NCBI RefSeq assembly: GCF_009856295.1
Contig: NZ_WMEU01000001.1
Coordinates: forward strand, 992,001 to 1,056,000
DNA from: Pontibacillus yanchengensis
GTDB lineage: Bacteria; Bacillota; Bacilli; Bacillales; BH030062
Length of the DNA: 64,000 bases
Direction of reading: 5' to 3'
The translations under genes and the position numbers were made by a program. Positions 33,955 to 42,869 of this stretch are shown piece by piece. The notes under the pieces are model-generated. The model was not told the origin of the DNA. It saw only the letters and a program-made list of their open reading frames with translations, and searched no databases. Within the stretch, counting starts at the first letter, position 1, and each line of letters begins with the position of its first letter.

Positions 33955-35547
33955 TTACTTAGGAAGTACCAGATCCACCCTGGTGCCTTCCCCTTCCTCT
34001 GATTCAATCTTAATTTCTCCATGATGAGCTTTGATAATATCAAAACAGATGGTTAATCCCATCCCCATACCACTTTCTTTTGTCGTGAAGAAAGGTTTTC
34101 CGAGTTTGTTGACTTGATCTTTCGTCATCCCAATCCCCTGGTCTTGAATGGCAATGTTGACTTCGTTTTCTTCAGCGTTACTGGTTAACTGAATATGCAC
34201 TTCTCCACCATTCGGCATGGATTCGAAGGCATTTTTGATAAAGTTGATTAGGACTTGCTTGATCTTGGCGTGGTCAATGTCGAGTTTCAGCTCTGAGTGA
34301 GTGGAATCAAATTGGATGTCGATATCTTGTAGATGTGCATTGCTGTTCATTAACTCTACTGTGTTTTCGATTAATGTTGGAACGTTGCACGTTTCCGTTT
34401 TTAAATCGGTAGGTTTTCTCAGTAACACAAATTGGTTCACTAAACTTTGGATTCTTTCTAACTCACCAATAATGATATCAAGATATTTATTTTGGTTGTT
34501 GTTTTCTCTTAAGAGCTGTGTGAGTCCAATAATCGAAGTAAGTGGATTTCGTATTTCATGAGCTAAGCCAGCACCAAATTTGCCTAGTGTGGACAACTTT
34601 TCGGACTCAATCAGTTGCTGTTGTAACTCATAATAGTGGGTCATGTCTCTAAATTGTGCGAAGGCTCCTATTATTTTTTCTCCATTAAATAGAGGGATGA
34701 CATCAAGGAGGCAAATTTTAGTATATCCCTCTTCATTAATCGGTAGGGTAAGTTCAACGTTTTTGATCGTTTCACCGTTACTCAGAACCGTATCGATATA
34801 TCCTCTTATAAGATGAATCTGCTTATGCTCTTTCTCTATCACTTGCTTCACATTGTTTTCGGTAATTTCTTCGAATGCTGTGTTGTATTCGATTAACTCT
34901 CCATTTTCATCAGTCATAATAATACCTAGAGGCGTGGAATTTATTAACACTTGATTCAATATTTCTAGCTTATTGTTCTTCTCTTGCAATCGAAGCTCTC
35001 GCTCAATAGAATCGACAGCAGAGGATAACAATCCAAGATGAAAATGATTAGCATAATCGACTGTCGTCATAATGGACACAGTTCCCGTTAAACGATCATC
35101 ATCAGAATAACTAAAAGGTGCAGTATAGCATGCAACACCTGATAAAGCATGCTGAAAATGGTCTGTGCCAACTAGCGCAATAGGTTCTTCATGACTTAAT
35201 GCTAGAGAAATAGAGTTGGTGCCTACTTCTTTTTCCTCAAATTTCACACCTGCTTGTATCCCAATGGAATCGACCATCTCCATAATACTTGGGTCTCCAT
35301 ATATATCTACGATGTATCCATCTTTATCTGTCGTCACGACAAGTGTTGGGGTTCCCCCCATATAATATAGTAACTTTTGCATAAAATGTTGGATTACATG
35401 TAGGGCCTGCTCTAACGATTGTTTTCTTTGCTGAACTTCTTCAGGAGTAATCCCAACCTCTAATACAGGCCTTTCTGTTGGATCAAGACCATGAAGTTCC
35501 TCACACTCTCGTTTAGAAGCTTTTATATATGTTTCAAAATCTATCAT
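33955..35547 (-). CDS. orphan sensor histidine kinase (GAF-PAS-HisKA-HATPase)
   Basis: A 530-residue soluble kinase. The N-terminal part (to about 200) resembles the GAF sensor of AcoR-type activators (KEVGTNSISLAL, SGVACYTAPF), followed by a PAS domain, the H-box GLAHEIRNPLTSIIGL, N-box FIKNAFESMPNGG and G-boxes. No membrane segment, so the signal is cytoplasmic. The ATG at 35547 follows AGGAGG. There is no response regulator next to it. The kinase half recalls KinA/KinE-type sporulation kinases, but the partner is unknown. Confidence 0.87.
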   Translation of the reverse strand: MIDFETYIKASKRECEELHGLDPTERPVLEVGITPEEVQQRKQSLEQALHVIQHFMQKLLYYMGGTPTLVVTTDKDGYIVDIYGDPSIMEMVDSIGIQAGVKFEEKEVGTNSISLALSHEEPIALVGTDHFQHALSGVACYTAPFSYSDDDRLTGTVSIMTTVDYANHFHLGLLSSAVDSIERELRLQEKNNKLEILNQVLINSTPLGIIMTDENGELIEYNTAFEEITENNVKQVIEKEHKQIHLIRGYIDTVLSNGETIKNVELTLPINEEGYTKICLLDVIPLFNGEKIIGAFAQFRDMTHYYELQQQLIESEKLSTLGKFGAGLAHEIRNPLTSIIGLTQLLRENNNQNKYLDIIIGELERIQSLVNQFVLLRKPTDLKTETCNVPTLIENTVELMNSNAHLQDIDIQFDSTHSELKLDIDHAKIKQVLINFIKNAFESMPNGGEVHIQLTSNAEENEVNIAIQDQGIGMTKDQVNKLGKPFFTTKESGMGMGLTICFDIIKAHHGEIKIESEEGEGTRVDLVLPK

Positions 35548-35774
35548 GTAAATCCTCCTATGAACCATTACAAAAAGTATAATGACCTTTCATTCAGTCA
35601 TGCAAGGCTTTAATGATAATGGATGAATATGTAATGAAAGAAAACCATATACTATTTTCCTTTAATACCCACGCATTGTATCTATAGACCCAAATCAAAA
35701 GACTCAATTCCATTGTAATACATACGATAACTTCTTACTATTAAATTTTATTACCCATCATCACCCTAATATGG

Positions 35775-35780
35775 TATAAT
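35775..35780 (+). promoter_or_regulatory. -10 element upstream of the Spo0E-like gene
   Basis: TATAAT in ATGGTATAATTT lies 66 bp before the start codon; the -35 region (TTACCC about 18 bp upstream) is weak. The remainder of 35548-35846 is an AT-rich divergent intergenic stretch with no other gene seen. Confidence 0.5.
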
Positions 35781-35846
35781 TTATTCAGAACATGACTTTC
35801 CAACAGGTCAGACATCTTACCTTTATATTTTGGGGAGATAGTATGT

Positions 35847-36032
35847 ATGAATGTAAATAAAGAACTTTCCAATGAAGAACTAAATCAGAGCATTACGTCA
35901 CTAAGGTCCTTAATGATTGAAATTGGGCTTACGTATGGCCTTAACCATGAGAAGACTCTTGAAATTAGCCAGAAATTAGATATATATATAGCAGAGACGC
36001 AAAAACGAAACACACTGGAATACTCCGCCTGA
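35847..36032 (+). CDS. Spo0E-like aspartyl-phosphate phosphatase
   Basis: A 61-residue protein with the Spo0E-family helical hairpin and signature ISQKLDIYI (family pattern SQxLDxxI). Such proteins dephosphorylate Spo0A~P and delay sporulation. GGGGAGAT precedes the ATG. Close to an orphan kinase on the other strand, a common but not obligatory setting. It supports a spore-former. Confidence 0.82.
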   Translation: MNVNKELSNEELNQSITSLRSLMIEIGLTYGLNHEKTLEISQKLDIYIAETQKRNTLEYSA

Positions 36033-36192
36033 ACATTTCAGATTCAGATAAGCATGCACCAAGCTTACCTCCACCATGGTTAAGTAAAGCCTATTACGCG
36101 GTGAAGTTTTTCCACATAGGATTAGCTTGGAATTATAGTTAGTAGAAGCTGATGCTGGATATGTACGGTAACAACTACTATTCCATTACTGT

Positions 36193-36229
36193 AAAAATCC
36201 CTAGAACCATAAAGGTTCTAGGGATTTTT
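36193..36229. terminator. strong bidirectional terminator
   Basis: AAAAATCCCTAGAACC (36193-36208) pairs exactly with GGTTCTAGGGATTTTT (36214-36229), with A- and T-runs on both sides. It serves the convergent Spo0E-like gene and the RsbR-like gene. 36033-36192 holds nothing else recognisable. Confidence 0.88.
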
Positions 36230-36239
36230 TGTGTGTCTA

Positions 36240-37073
36240 TCATAGTTTGGTTTGAGTAGCGTCAGTAAAATAATCAGAAATGGCTTGTTTTAGAGTAGCC
36301 TTTGTCTCTACATCCATGGTGATACCTAATTGTACCATCGTATGAGCAATTTCTGGGCGAATGCCTGTTAGAATTGGCTTTACTCCAAGCAGTATTAATG
36401 AATTGGTGATCTTAATTATCTCTTGCGCTACCTGAGTATCTACAACCGTCACACCAGATAAATCGATAAACAAAGTACCGACTTTCCATTGGGTGGACTT
36501 GTTGAGCACTGTATCTAGAATAACCTGAGCACGGTATGTATCAATATCCCCCACAAGCGGCATGACAGCCATATCATCCATAAGAGGAACAATTGGTGCA
36601 GATAATTCAAAGAAGGAGTCCTTAGCTTCTTTAAGTCTCTCTTTATGTTGCTCTACATATCCAGTACTGAAAATATATACGGCATGGTCAATTAACGGAT
36701 CTATCTGTTGTGCCATTTTAATGATTGCTTGGCGCGAAATATCTTCCTCTTCAGAAAATACCGAAATCTTATCCCAAATATACTTTCTGTACTTACTAGT
36801 GCTTTTAATCGCTTCATCCATTTGCATCTCTAGTTGAATGGCTTTTTTACTCAATTCTAGCGCTTTATCTGTAATTTCTTTCATCGAATCTCGATTGGCA
36901 TCTACTAGTGACTCAGCAATGATTGATATCACCTCAGCCCTATTGTTGATTATACCTTCTAAATATTCTTCTGAGTTATATTTTAATATTTCTTTCTGAT
37001 CCTCTGTCATCTTCTGGGCAATATCATATTTCTTTTCTATAAGCATGTTGCCTATCTGTTCGATTTCAGTCAT
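36240..37073 (-). CDS. RsbR-like STAS-domain protein
   Basis: A 277-residue protein: a helical N-terminal half of the RsbR co-antagonist type and a C-terminal STAS domain from about residue 160 (PLMDDMAVMPLVGDID, LFIDLSGVTVVDTQVAQEI, ITGIRPEIAHTMVQLGI) with the threonine/serine sites typical of stressosome proteins. It would sense stress and feed the sigma-B cascade through RsbT. Stands alone, without rsbS/rsbT, as RsbR paralogues often do. Confidence 0.85.
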   Translation of the reverse strand: MTEIEQIGNMLIEKKYDIAQKMTEDQKEILKYNSEEYLEGIINNRAEVISIIAESLVDANRDSMKEITDKALELSKKAIQLEMQMDEAIKSTSKYRKYIWDKISVFSEEEDISRQAIIKMAQQIDPLIDHAVYIFSTGYVEQHKERLKEAKDSFFELSAPIVPLMDDMAVMPLVGDIDTYRAQVILDTVLNKSTQWKVGTLFIDLSGVTVVDTQVAQEIIKITNSLILLGVKPILTGIRPEIAHTMVQLGITMDVETKATLKQAISDYFTDATQTKL

Positions 37074-37150
37074 ATTTATTCCCCTCTATTTACTTAGTAA
37101 TAATAGAGCAATTATATCAAAAATATGGTAGGTTGTGTGGTTGGTACGTG

Positions 37151-37340
37151 GGGACAGGTCCTTCGTCCCATATGGCAGGTTGTGAAATAAGTTGCGGGAA
37201 GCGGGGACAGGTTCCTCATCGAAAATAGAGGTGCCAGACCCCTGCTGTTCTAAAGCATTATCGCATCACAGCGATGGGAGTCTGGCATTTTTTGGCATGT
37301 ATAATTGTTGAGACGAGGAACCTGTCCCTTCGTCCCATTC
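37151..37340. repeat. GGGACAGG-type palindromic repeat cluster (locus R1)
   Basis: Contains GGGACAGGTCCTTCGTCCCA (37151-37170), a second GGGACAGGTTCCTCATC (37204-37220), an inner hairpin GTGCCAGACCCC with its partner GGAGTCTGGCAT, and a closing inverted copy ACGAGGAACCTGTCCC at the right end. Lies between the 3' end of the Csp gene and the RsbR-like start. Non-coding. Confidence 0.8.
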
Positions 37341-37347
37341 CTTCCTA

Positions 37348-37674
37348 CTAGGCTAACTTCTTACATTCTTCTGCACATTTGAAGCATGCATCTGCACATT
37401 CTTGGCAATGTTGGTGATTATGCTTCTTACATTCTTCACCACAACGTTCACAGATAGTTGCGCAAACTTGGGCTAGTTCGGAAACAAATGGTGTTCCTCT
37501 TGTAAGTGCTTGTTCTAGGTATGCACAAATATCTGCACACTCGCGATCGAGACGAATGCACTCGCTCATCATATTAATATCGTCTTCTTGCAGGCAAGCA
37601 TCATAACAATGATTACATGCCTCCATGCATTCGTGTAGTGCTTTTAGTGCTGCTTGATGTTGTTCGTGTGCCAT
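37348..37674 (-). CDS. four-helix-bundle copper-binding (Csp-type) protein
   Basis: A 108-residue, Cys- and His-rich protein of the Csp/DUF326 family (CMEACNHCYDAC, ECADICAYL, CATICERCGEECKK, CQECADACFKCAEECK). About 13 cysteines line the inside of a four-helix bundle and store Cu(I). No signal peptide, so the cytosolic Csp3 type. A copper box promoter lies upstream (37703-37741). Confidence 0.9.
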   Translation of the reverse strand: MAHEQHQAALKALHECMEACNHCYDACLQEDDINMMSECIRLDRECADICAYLEQALTRGTPFVSELAQVCATICERCGEECKKHNHQHCQECADACFKCAEECKKLA

Positions 37675-37702
37675 TTTAACATCACTCCTTCATATAGTTT
37701 AC

Positions 37703-37741
37703 AGTATAGTTGTGCCCAACAAACATCCAGAAATTGTGCAG
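37703..37741 (-). promoter_or_regulatory. copper-island promoter box A
   Basis: Minus strand: CTGCACAATTTCTGGAT (37725-37741), 16 bp, then -10 TATACT (37703-37708). The same box precedes five other genes of the island. Confidence 0.75.
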
Positions 37742-37822
37742 ATTTCAGATTTTTTATTTAAAAAAAATAATTTTATCCCTATTGGTATGTAGTACCAAGA
37801 GAGTCAATTTCAATAGCATTAT

Positions 37823-38344
37823 CTATAAAATTGGCCCTAGCATTTGATAAGCGTAAAAGAAAACACCTAGAGCAACAGACATTATAATGGGATTATGGAA
37901 TAGTTTTTTCCCAGTATCACCAATCTCATAATCCAGTAGATAAAGCAATATACATGTACTCACACTGTAAAAAAGAAGGAGTAATCGAATGGTTACGTCT
38001 CCATATTCAGGCATGATCATGGCACCAAGCATTGCCCCCATCATGCCACCCATTGCTCCTGATACCATTCCATCCATTACTGCCACCATATGAATGGGTA
38101 TCCCAGCTAAGACACCTGCACTGATACCAATCCCCATTCCAATGAATGTCGATAAGAACATATCAGTATGTAAATGCAAAGCAATAATCGCTCCTAATGT
38201 AACTCCAATAATCATACCGATAGTCATGGAAATTACCATGCCTGTCATGATGGAGATTTTCTCCTTATAACGTAAAATGGTAATCATAACAATGGCCCAT
38301 AGCAACACTATAATAAAAATACTGACTAGCATCCCAACAGACAT
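37823..38344 (-). CDS. Met/Gly-rich integral membrane protein, unknown
   Basis: A 173-residue protein with about five hydrophobic segments. The middle is unusually rich in Met and Gly (VMDGMVSGAMGGMMGAMLGAMI), with His residues (LHLHTDM, IPIHMVAV) in membrane parts. Met-rich membrane segments fit Cu(I) handling, and the gene lies between the Csp and copZ genes on the same strand. No named family recognised; a role in copper movement is inference. Confidence 0.75.
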   Translation of the reverse strand: MSVGMLVSIFIIVLLWAIVMITILRYKEKISIMTGMVISMTIGMIIGVTLGAIIALHLHTDMFLSTFIGMGIGISAGVLAGIPIHMVAVMDGMVSGAMGGMMGAMLGAMIMPEYGDVTIRLLLLFYSVSTCILLYLLDYEIGDTGKKLFHNPIIMSVALGVFFYAYQMLGPIL

Positions 38345-38410
38345 AACATCCCCTCCAACACCTTATTTATTAATGTGTATGAGAGGAATTTGGTTTACTT
38401 GTCCTGTAAG

Positions 38411-38447
38411 AAAAAAAAAGCCAAGACTTTTAGATAAGTCTTGGCTT
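38411..38447 (-). terminator. intrinsic terminator of copZ
   Basis: AAGCCAAGACTT (38418-38429) pairs exactly with AAGTCTTGGCTT (38436-38447); on the minus strand nine T follow. Confidence 0.88.
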
Positions 38448-38455
38448 CTTATGCA

Positions 38456-38659
38456 TTACACAACATCGTACCCTTGGTCTTCAATTGCATCTTTCATCTC
38501 TTTTTCACTTACTTTAGCCTCGTCATAGCTAACATCTACTGTGTTTTGTTCTAAGTGTACGTTAGCTGAGTCAATGCCATTCAATTCTTCTAGCGCACCT
38601 TTTACAGCTTTCTCACAGTGCCCACATGTCATGCCTTTTACTTCTAATGTTTTTTCCAT
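38456..38659 (-). CDS. copZ: copper chaperone CopZ
   Basis: A 67-residue HMA-domain protein with the Cu(I) site GMTCGHCEKAV. It carries Cu(I) to a P-type ATPase or to CsoR. Unlike most island genes it lacks the CTGCACA box; instead CsoR-like GC-rich dyads lie upstream at 38686-38704 and 38755-38773. Its terminator separates it from the Met-rich membrane protein gene downstream. Confidence 0.93.
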   Translation of the reverse strand: MEKTLEVKGMTCGHCEKAVKGALEELNGIDSANVHLEQNTVDVSYDEAKVSEKEMKDAIEDQGYDVV

Positions 38660-38685
38660 TATTCAACACTCCTTTCCTTTTATGC

Positions 38686-38704
38686 TATACCCCCTATATG
38701 TATA
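38686..38704 (-). promoter_or_regulatory. candidate CsoR operator upstream of copZ
   Basis: TATACCCCCTATATGTATA is a near-palindrome with a C-run and ends TATA/TATA, like CsoR operators (ATACCCC...GGGTAT). It lies 26 bp from the copZ start codon. Confidence 0.5.
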
Positions 38705-38754
38705 TGTCAAATGCTATTCTTTTAATTTGTTTTTTAGTTTTTTTTGTTTCACCC

Positions 38755-38773
38755 TATACCTTTACCGGGTATA
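38755..38773 (+). promoter_or_regulatory. candidate CsoR operator upstream of the DUF4396 gene
   Basis: TATACC and GGTATA arms (6 bp, 7-bp spacer) overlap the TATAAAAAT -10 region of the plus-strand gene at 38808. Together with the site at 38686 it suggests divergent copper control. Confidence 0.5.
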
Positions 38774-38807
38774 AAAATAACATCAAAATAAATAGAGAGG
38801 TGTAGGT

Positions 38808-39464
38808 ATGTTAACAATTATTTCTTGGATTGCACTAGGAATCGGTGTTATTTCCTCCATTATTATTCTGGTTGATATATGTAGGCATCCGCAAATGATG
38901 TCCATTATGAACGTAGTATGGCCAATAAATGGTTGGTTTTTTGGCCCATTTGCCATTTGGACATACTTTCGATGGGGAAGACTAAAAGCAAAAAATCTTC
39001 AAATAGAGGATAAACGTGAGAAACCTGCAAAAGTCTTTGTTTCTACTAGTCATTGTTCTTCAGGTTGTACTGTTGGTGATGCAGTAGGTGTTCCCATCGT
39101 AGCCCTTACAGGTTTAACAATTGTGGGCTCTACCCTTTTCGCCCATTATGTGGTGGAGTTTGTATTAGCCTATCTATTCGGTATTATCTTTCAATTCTTT
39201 GCTATTTATCCTATGGATAAAAACAAAGGAATATATGGTTCATTAAAAGCTGCGATCAAAGCAGATTCCTTTTCTCTTATTGCTTTTGAGATCGGCATGT
39301 TTGGCTGGATGGCCATTGTACATTTCATCTTATTTACAGAACCTCCGAAACCACATGAAGCTACGTACTGGTTTATGATGCAAATCGCAATGATTCTTGG
39401 ATTCATTACAAGTTACCCAGCAAACTGGTGGCTTGTTAAGAAAGGAATAAAAGAAGAGATGTAA
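38808..39464 (+). CDS. DUF4396 membrane protein
   Basis: A 218-residue membrane protein with an N-terminal passage, a cytoplasmic-looking loop with SHCSSGCTVGD, and four further hydrophobic segments. It matches the DUF4396 family (ICRHPQMMSIMNVVWPINGWFFGPFAIW; core WPINGWFFGP). His, Cys and Met residues lie in and near the membrane. Such proteins occur beside copper resistance genes; function unknown. RBS AGAGAGGTG. Only plus-strand gene of the island. Confidence 0.85.
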   Translation: MLTIISWIALGIGVISSIIILVDICRHPQMMSIMNVVWPINGWFFGPFAIWTYFRWGRLKAKNLQIEDKREKPAKVFVSTSHCSSGCTVGDAVGVPIVALTGLTIVGSTLFAHYVVEFVLAYLFGIIFQFFAIYPMDKNKGIYGSLKAAIKADSFSLIAFEIGMFGWMAIVHFILFTEPPKPHEATYWFMMQIAMILGFITSYPANWWLVKKGIKEEM

Positions 39465-39465
39465 A

Positions 39466-39496
39466 AAAGAGATCCATGTTGTCCATGGATCTCTTT
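39466..39496. terminator. bidirectional terminator
   Basis: AAAGAGATCCATG (39466-39478) pairs exactly with CATGGATCTCTTT (39484-39496), with A- and T-runs. It serves the convergent DUF4396 and cupredoxin genes. Confidence 0.85.
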
Positions 39497-39515
39497 CTAT
39501 ATTCAAACAACTCTA

Positions 39516-40247
39516 TTATTCCACGACTTTAAACGTTCCAACCATTCCAGCTTCTTTATGTCCTTCTACACTACAGAAGAATTCATATTCGCCTACTTCT
39601 TTCGGGATAAATTTAATACGAACGGTCTGACCTGATTTTGCATTCATATGAAGAGATTGGTCTCCATGACCATCATCGTGACTGTCACCATGATGCCCAT
39701 CTTCTTCACTATTGGTTTCTTGCTCTTCAGAATGATCGTCACCACCATTGGCATAAACCTTATCTACACCCATTAAATTGTTAAGGAGAGAAACTTCATC
39801 AGGATGACCTGGCATATCCCCCATAAATGTAATTTCTGCATCCAGTTCACTTGAAGTTAGATCGTGAAACATTGTTCCATCATTCTTAAGAACAATTTCG
39901 TACTCTTTCCCTTTTTTTAGTGTAATATTACTTGGATCATATTCCATTTCATAAGCAGATACTTCGATGACTTTATCATCTTTTTTATTCGTATCTTCAT
40001 TGGTTGAGTCGTTTGATGAGTCCTCTTCTTCAGATTGAGAAGATGAATCATCCTTTTCCTTTGCCTGTTCGTCTTGGTCTTTTTCTGTTTCATTAGAGTC
40101 CTGTTCATTTTCATTTGTCTCTTCCTGGCTATCTGCATCCTCTTCAGCAGTATCATTATTTGAACTACTATTTCCGCATGCTGCGAAAATCAAAATAAAC
40201 ACAGTCATACCACTCAATAGTAAACCGAGTCTCTTTTTATTCAACAT
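39516..40247 (-). CDS. cupredoxin-domain lipoprotein
   Basis: A 243-residue exported lipoprotein: signal with lipobox FAAC, a long acidic Asp/Glu/Ser/Asn-rich linker (about residues 30-95), then a cupredoxin domain. Type I copper ligands are visible: His in MFHDLTSSEL and the FFCSVEGHKEAGM end (Cys-x4-His-x4-Met). A His-rich insert (EEDGHHGDSHDDGHGDQ) lies inside the domain. AAAGGAGGATTT fixes the start at 40247, 12 codons inside the open frame. It may pass copper to, or electrons from, the multicopper oxidase. Confidence 0.87.
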   Translation of the reverse strand: MLNKKRLGLLLSGMTVFILIFAACGNSSSNNDTAEEDADSQEETNENEQDSNETEKDQDEQAKEKDDSSSQSEEEDSSNDSTNEDTNKKDDKVIEVSAYEMEYDPSNITLKKGKEYEIVLKNDGTMFHDLTSSELDAEITFMGDMPGHPDEVSLLNNLMGVDKVYANGGDDHSEEQETNSEEDGHHGDSHDDGHGDQSLHMNAKSGQTVRIKFIPKEVGEYEFFCSVEGHKEAGMVGTFKVVE

Positions 40248-40339
40248 AAATCCTCCTTTAATATATATAGTTAACTTTATCATTTATACACTATTAACAC
40301 TATACTGAATGAATTAGATTAGAAAATAAAGAAAGACGC

Positions 40340-40550
40340 AAGCACCTGTTTAGCAACGCACAAACTGCTTTTGTTCGATGTTGATACTTGACACAGCGGG
40401 TTTAAATGAACCTCCATCCCCCCATAAACCTCCTCTGCCTCCTTTTGAGATAAAGGAATCATGAAGGTCGGTAGTGATCCGATGTTGACTTATAGTAAGT
40501 AGCTACAGGACGTTTGCTAGTAACTGAACACTGGAACTGGACGTGGGCTC
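40340..40550. repeat. structured intergenic repeat, copy 2
   Basis: A diverged copy of the element at 14803-15010, in opposite orientation. Shared blocks in order: AAGC.CC..TTAGC, TTTGTTCGATGTTG, CAGCGG.TTAA.TGAAC, GATAAAGG, ATGAA, GTGAT.CGATGTT.ACTTAT, CTAGT..CTG. No coding potential. The remaining gene-free stretch to 40700 holds an imperfect inverted repeat (AAGCACC at 40639 with GGTGCTT at 40695). Confidence 0.65.
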
Positions 40551-40708
40551 TATAACTTTCGCACCTAAAAATAGTTAATCTAAACAGTCTTCCCTAGGCA
40601 CCTTATCTACAAAGAGAGTTCATTGAGTTAAATAAAAAAAGCACCCTTTGTTTCGTATAGTGAGATAGACAAGAAATCACTAAAAAACAAAAGAGGTGCT
40701 TGCTTTAT

Positions 40709-40747
40709 GATAGTGTTAGACGAGGGACCTGCCCCCTCATCTAACTA
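40709..40747 (-). repeat. GGGACAGG-type repeat at the copB 3' end (locus R2)
   Basis: GTTAGACGAGGG (40715-40726) pairs with CCCTCATCTAAC (40734-40745) with one mismatch around ACCTGCC; the arm reaches the copB stop codon (40745-40747). A short member of the dispersed palindrome family, probably working as the terminator. Confidence 0.65.
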
Positions 40748-42760
40748 TGCTTTTAAGAGTTTAGCGTTAATAGCTACTACAACTGTGCTTAGGCTCATTA
40801 AACCTGCTCCAACTGCAGGGCTTAATATGATTCCAATTGGTGCTAGAACGCCGGCTGCTAATGGGATGGCTGCAATGTTGTAACCTGCTGCCCACCATAG
40901 GTTCTGGATCATTTTTTGATAGGTTTTCTTGGATAATTCCATAATCGAAACGACATCTTTTGGATTACTTTTCACAAGGACGATATCAGCTGATTCCATT
41001 GCTACATCGGTACCTGTTCCAATAGCAACTCCCAGGTCAGCGGTAGCTAGGGCTGGTGCATCGTTTACGCCATCTCCAGTCATGGCAACTTTCCAGCCTT
41101 TTTCTTTGATGCTCTTTACCTGATCAGCTTTTTGATCCGGAAGCACTTCAGCATATACTTCATCTATGCCTAATTGCTTGGCAACCCAATTAGCTACTTT
41201 TTGATTATCACCCGTTAACATAATAGAATGGACACCTTTTTCTTTTAGCGATGTGATAGCTTCCTTGGCATCTTCTCGGACAATATCAGCTAGTGCAATC
41301 ATGCCCATTAATTCTTGCTCCACCAATACAAACACGACCGTTTTTCCTTCCTCAGAAAGTTCGTTAAAAGAAGACTGATCATAGGTATAATCGTGTTCGT
41401 CCACGTATCCTGGACTTACAACGTTGACTTCTTTCCCGTCAACTGTACCTCTAAGCCCTTTACCAGTCATGGATTCAAATTCTTCTATATTCTTTAGACT
41501 GATGGAATCTTGTTTGGCTTTATCCACAATTCCTTCAGCCAGTGGATGTTCTGAGTTTTGTTCCAAGGAAGCTGCCCATGTCAGAACGTCCTCTTTTGTA
41601 TAGTTATTTAGTGGAATGATTTCCGTTACACCAAACTCACCTTTCGTTAAGGTACCGGTTTTATCAAATACGACGGCATTTAAACTTCTAGCCCCTTCAA
41701 AATTGGCACGATTTCGAATCAGCAATCCTTTCTTAGCCGAAATGGATGTAGATACTGCTACCACGAGAGGTGCCGCTAAGCCTAATGCGTGTGGACATGT
41801 AATGACCATAACCGTAACCATCCGTTCCATGGCTACATCAACAGGATGACCTAATGCAAGCCAGACAATGAAGGTGATAATACCACTTGCTAAGGCAAGG
41901 TAAAAGAGCCATTTTGCTGCACGATTGGAAATATCCTGCGTTTTGGATTTTGATTCCTGCGCTTCTTTCACTAGTCCAATTACCTGAGATAAATACGTAT
42001 CATCCCCTGTTTTTTGAACGGTGATGGTGATGGACCCTTCCTGGTTGACTGAGCCACCTATGGCTTCATCTCCTTCGTTCTTTTCGACCGGAACGGATTC
42101 CCCCGTTAACATGGATTCATCTATGGTGGTCTTTCCATCAATGATGTCTCCATCAACAGGAATCTTTTCTCCAGGCTTCACCAATACGTTGTCACCCGTT
42201 TGTAGATCAGCTACAGGTACATCCTCTACATTTCCTTCTTCATCTACTTTATGTGCTTCATTGGGCATCAACTTCACTAGTTCTTCTAATGCATTTGAAG
42301 CACCCATCACAGATTTCATTTCTATCCAATGGCCAAGAAGCATAATATCTACTAGCGTAGCTAGCTCCCAGAAAAAGTTCCGACCTTCCAGGCCAAACAC
42401 AACGAGAGAACTGTACAAGTATGCTACAGCTATCGCAAGTCCAATCAATGTCATCATACCTGGATTCTTTTGCTTCAACTCATCCTTAGCACCAGTTAAG
42501 AAAGGTAATCCTCCATAAAAGAAGACAAATGTAGCTAATGCAAATAGTACATATTGGTCAAAGGGGAATGCCCAATCTAGCCCTAAAAAGTCCTGAATCA
42601 TTGGAGATAATAATAGGATAGGAATGGTTACAATAAGAGAAATATAAAACCGTTTCTTAAAGTCTTCTACCATTGCTCCATGATCATGACCCTCATGCCC
42701 TTCATGATGTTCATGTTCTTCGTGATTTTCTGTATGATGATTGTGGTGTTCATGAGCCAT
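40745..42760 (-). CDS. copB: copper-translocating P-type ATPase, CopB type
   Basis: A 671-residue P1B ATPase. A His-rich N-terminus ([20 protein letters not shown]) replaces HMA domains; the membrane metal motif is CPH ([11 protein letters not shown]), which marks the CopB-type subgroup rather than CPC CopA. The phosphorylation site DKTGTLT, TGES, the [11 protein letters not shown] motif and [12 protein letters not shown] are intact. Exports copper from the cytosol. The start ATG at 42760 has AAAGGAGC ahead at a slightly long distance. Box B promoter upstream. Confidence 0.94.
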   Translation of the reverse strand: MAHEHHNHHTENHEEHEHHEGHEGHDHGAMVEDFKKRFYISLIVTIPILLLSPMIQDFLGLDWAFPFDQYVLFALATFVFFYGGLPFLTGAKDELKQKNPGMMTLIGLAIAVAYLYSSLVVFGLEGRNFFWELATLVDIMLLGHWIEMKSVMGASNALEELVKLMPNEAHKVDEEGNVEDVPVADLQTGDNVLVKPGEKIPVDGDIIDGKTTIDESMLTGESVPVEKNEGDEAIGGSVNQEGSITITVQKTGDDTYLSQVIGLVKEAQESKSKTQDISNRAAKWLFYLALASGIITFIVWLALGHPVDVAMERMVTVMVITCPHALGLAAPLVVAVSTSISAKKGLLIRNRANFEGARSLNAVVFDKTGTLTKGEFGVTEIIPLNNYTKEDVLTWAASLEQNSEHPLAEGIVDKAKQDSISLKNIEEFESMTGKGLRGTVDGKEVNVVSPGYVDEHDYTYDQSSFNELSEEGKTVVFVLVEQELMGMIALADIVREDAKEAITSLKEKGVHSIMLTGDNQKVANWVAKQLGIDEVYAEVLPDQKADQVKSIKEKGWKVAMTGDGVNDAPALATADLGVAIGTGTDVAMESADIVLVKSNPKDVVSIMELSKKTYQKMIQNLWWAAGYNIAAIPLAAGVLAPIGIILSPAVGAGLMSLSTVVVAINAKLLKA

Positions 42761-42808
42761 ATATTAACTATGCTCCTTTCTTTCATTTAAATATTGTTCT
42801 CTTTCTAT

Positions 42809-42847
42809 AGTATAGTCATGCCCAACTAATATCCAAAATTTGTGCAG
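42809..42847 (-). promoter_or_regulatory. copper-island promoter box B
   Basis: Minus strand: CTGCACAAATTTTGGAT (42831-42847), 16 bp, then -10 TATACT (42809-42814); same spacing and similar spacer (GTTGGGCA) as box A. Confidence 0.75.
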
Positions 42848-42869
42848 ATGAATATTTTTATCTTCATAA

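Noticed and set aside
37151..37340. The GGGACAGG palindromes as a CRISPR array
   Set aside because: Units are inverted, not regularly spaced direct repeats, occur at separate loci between genes and have no cas genes nearby.
40639..40701. AAGCACC/GGTGCTT inverted repeat as insertion-sequence ends
   Set aside because: Only about 60 bp apart with no gene between and no target duplication; it may be a terminator or part of the repeat region.
42021..42518. A 165-residue open frame antisense to copB
   Set aside because: Ser/Pro/Phe-rich shadow of the ATPase reading frame, no ribosome site.
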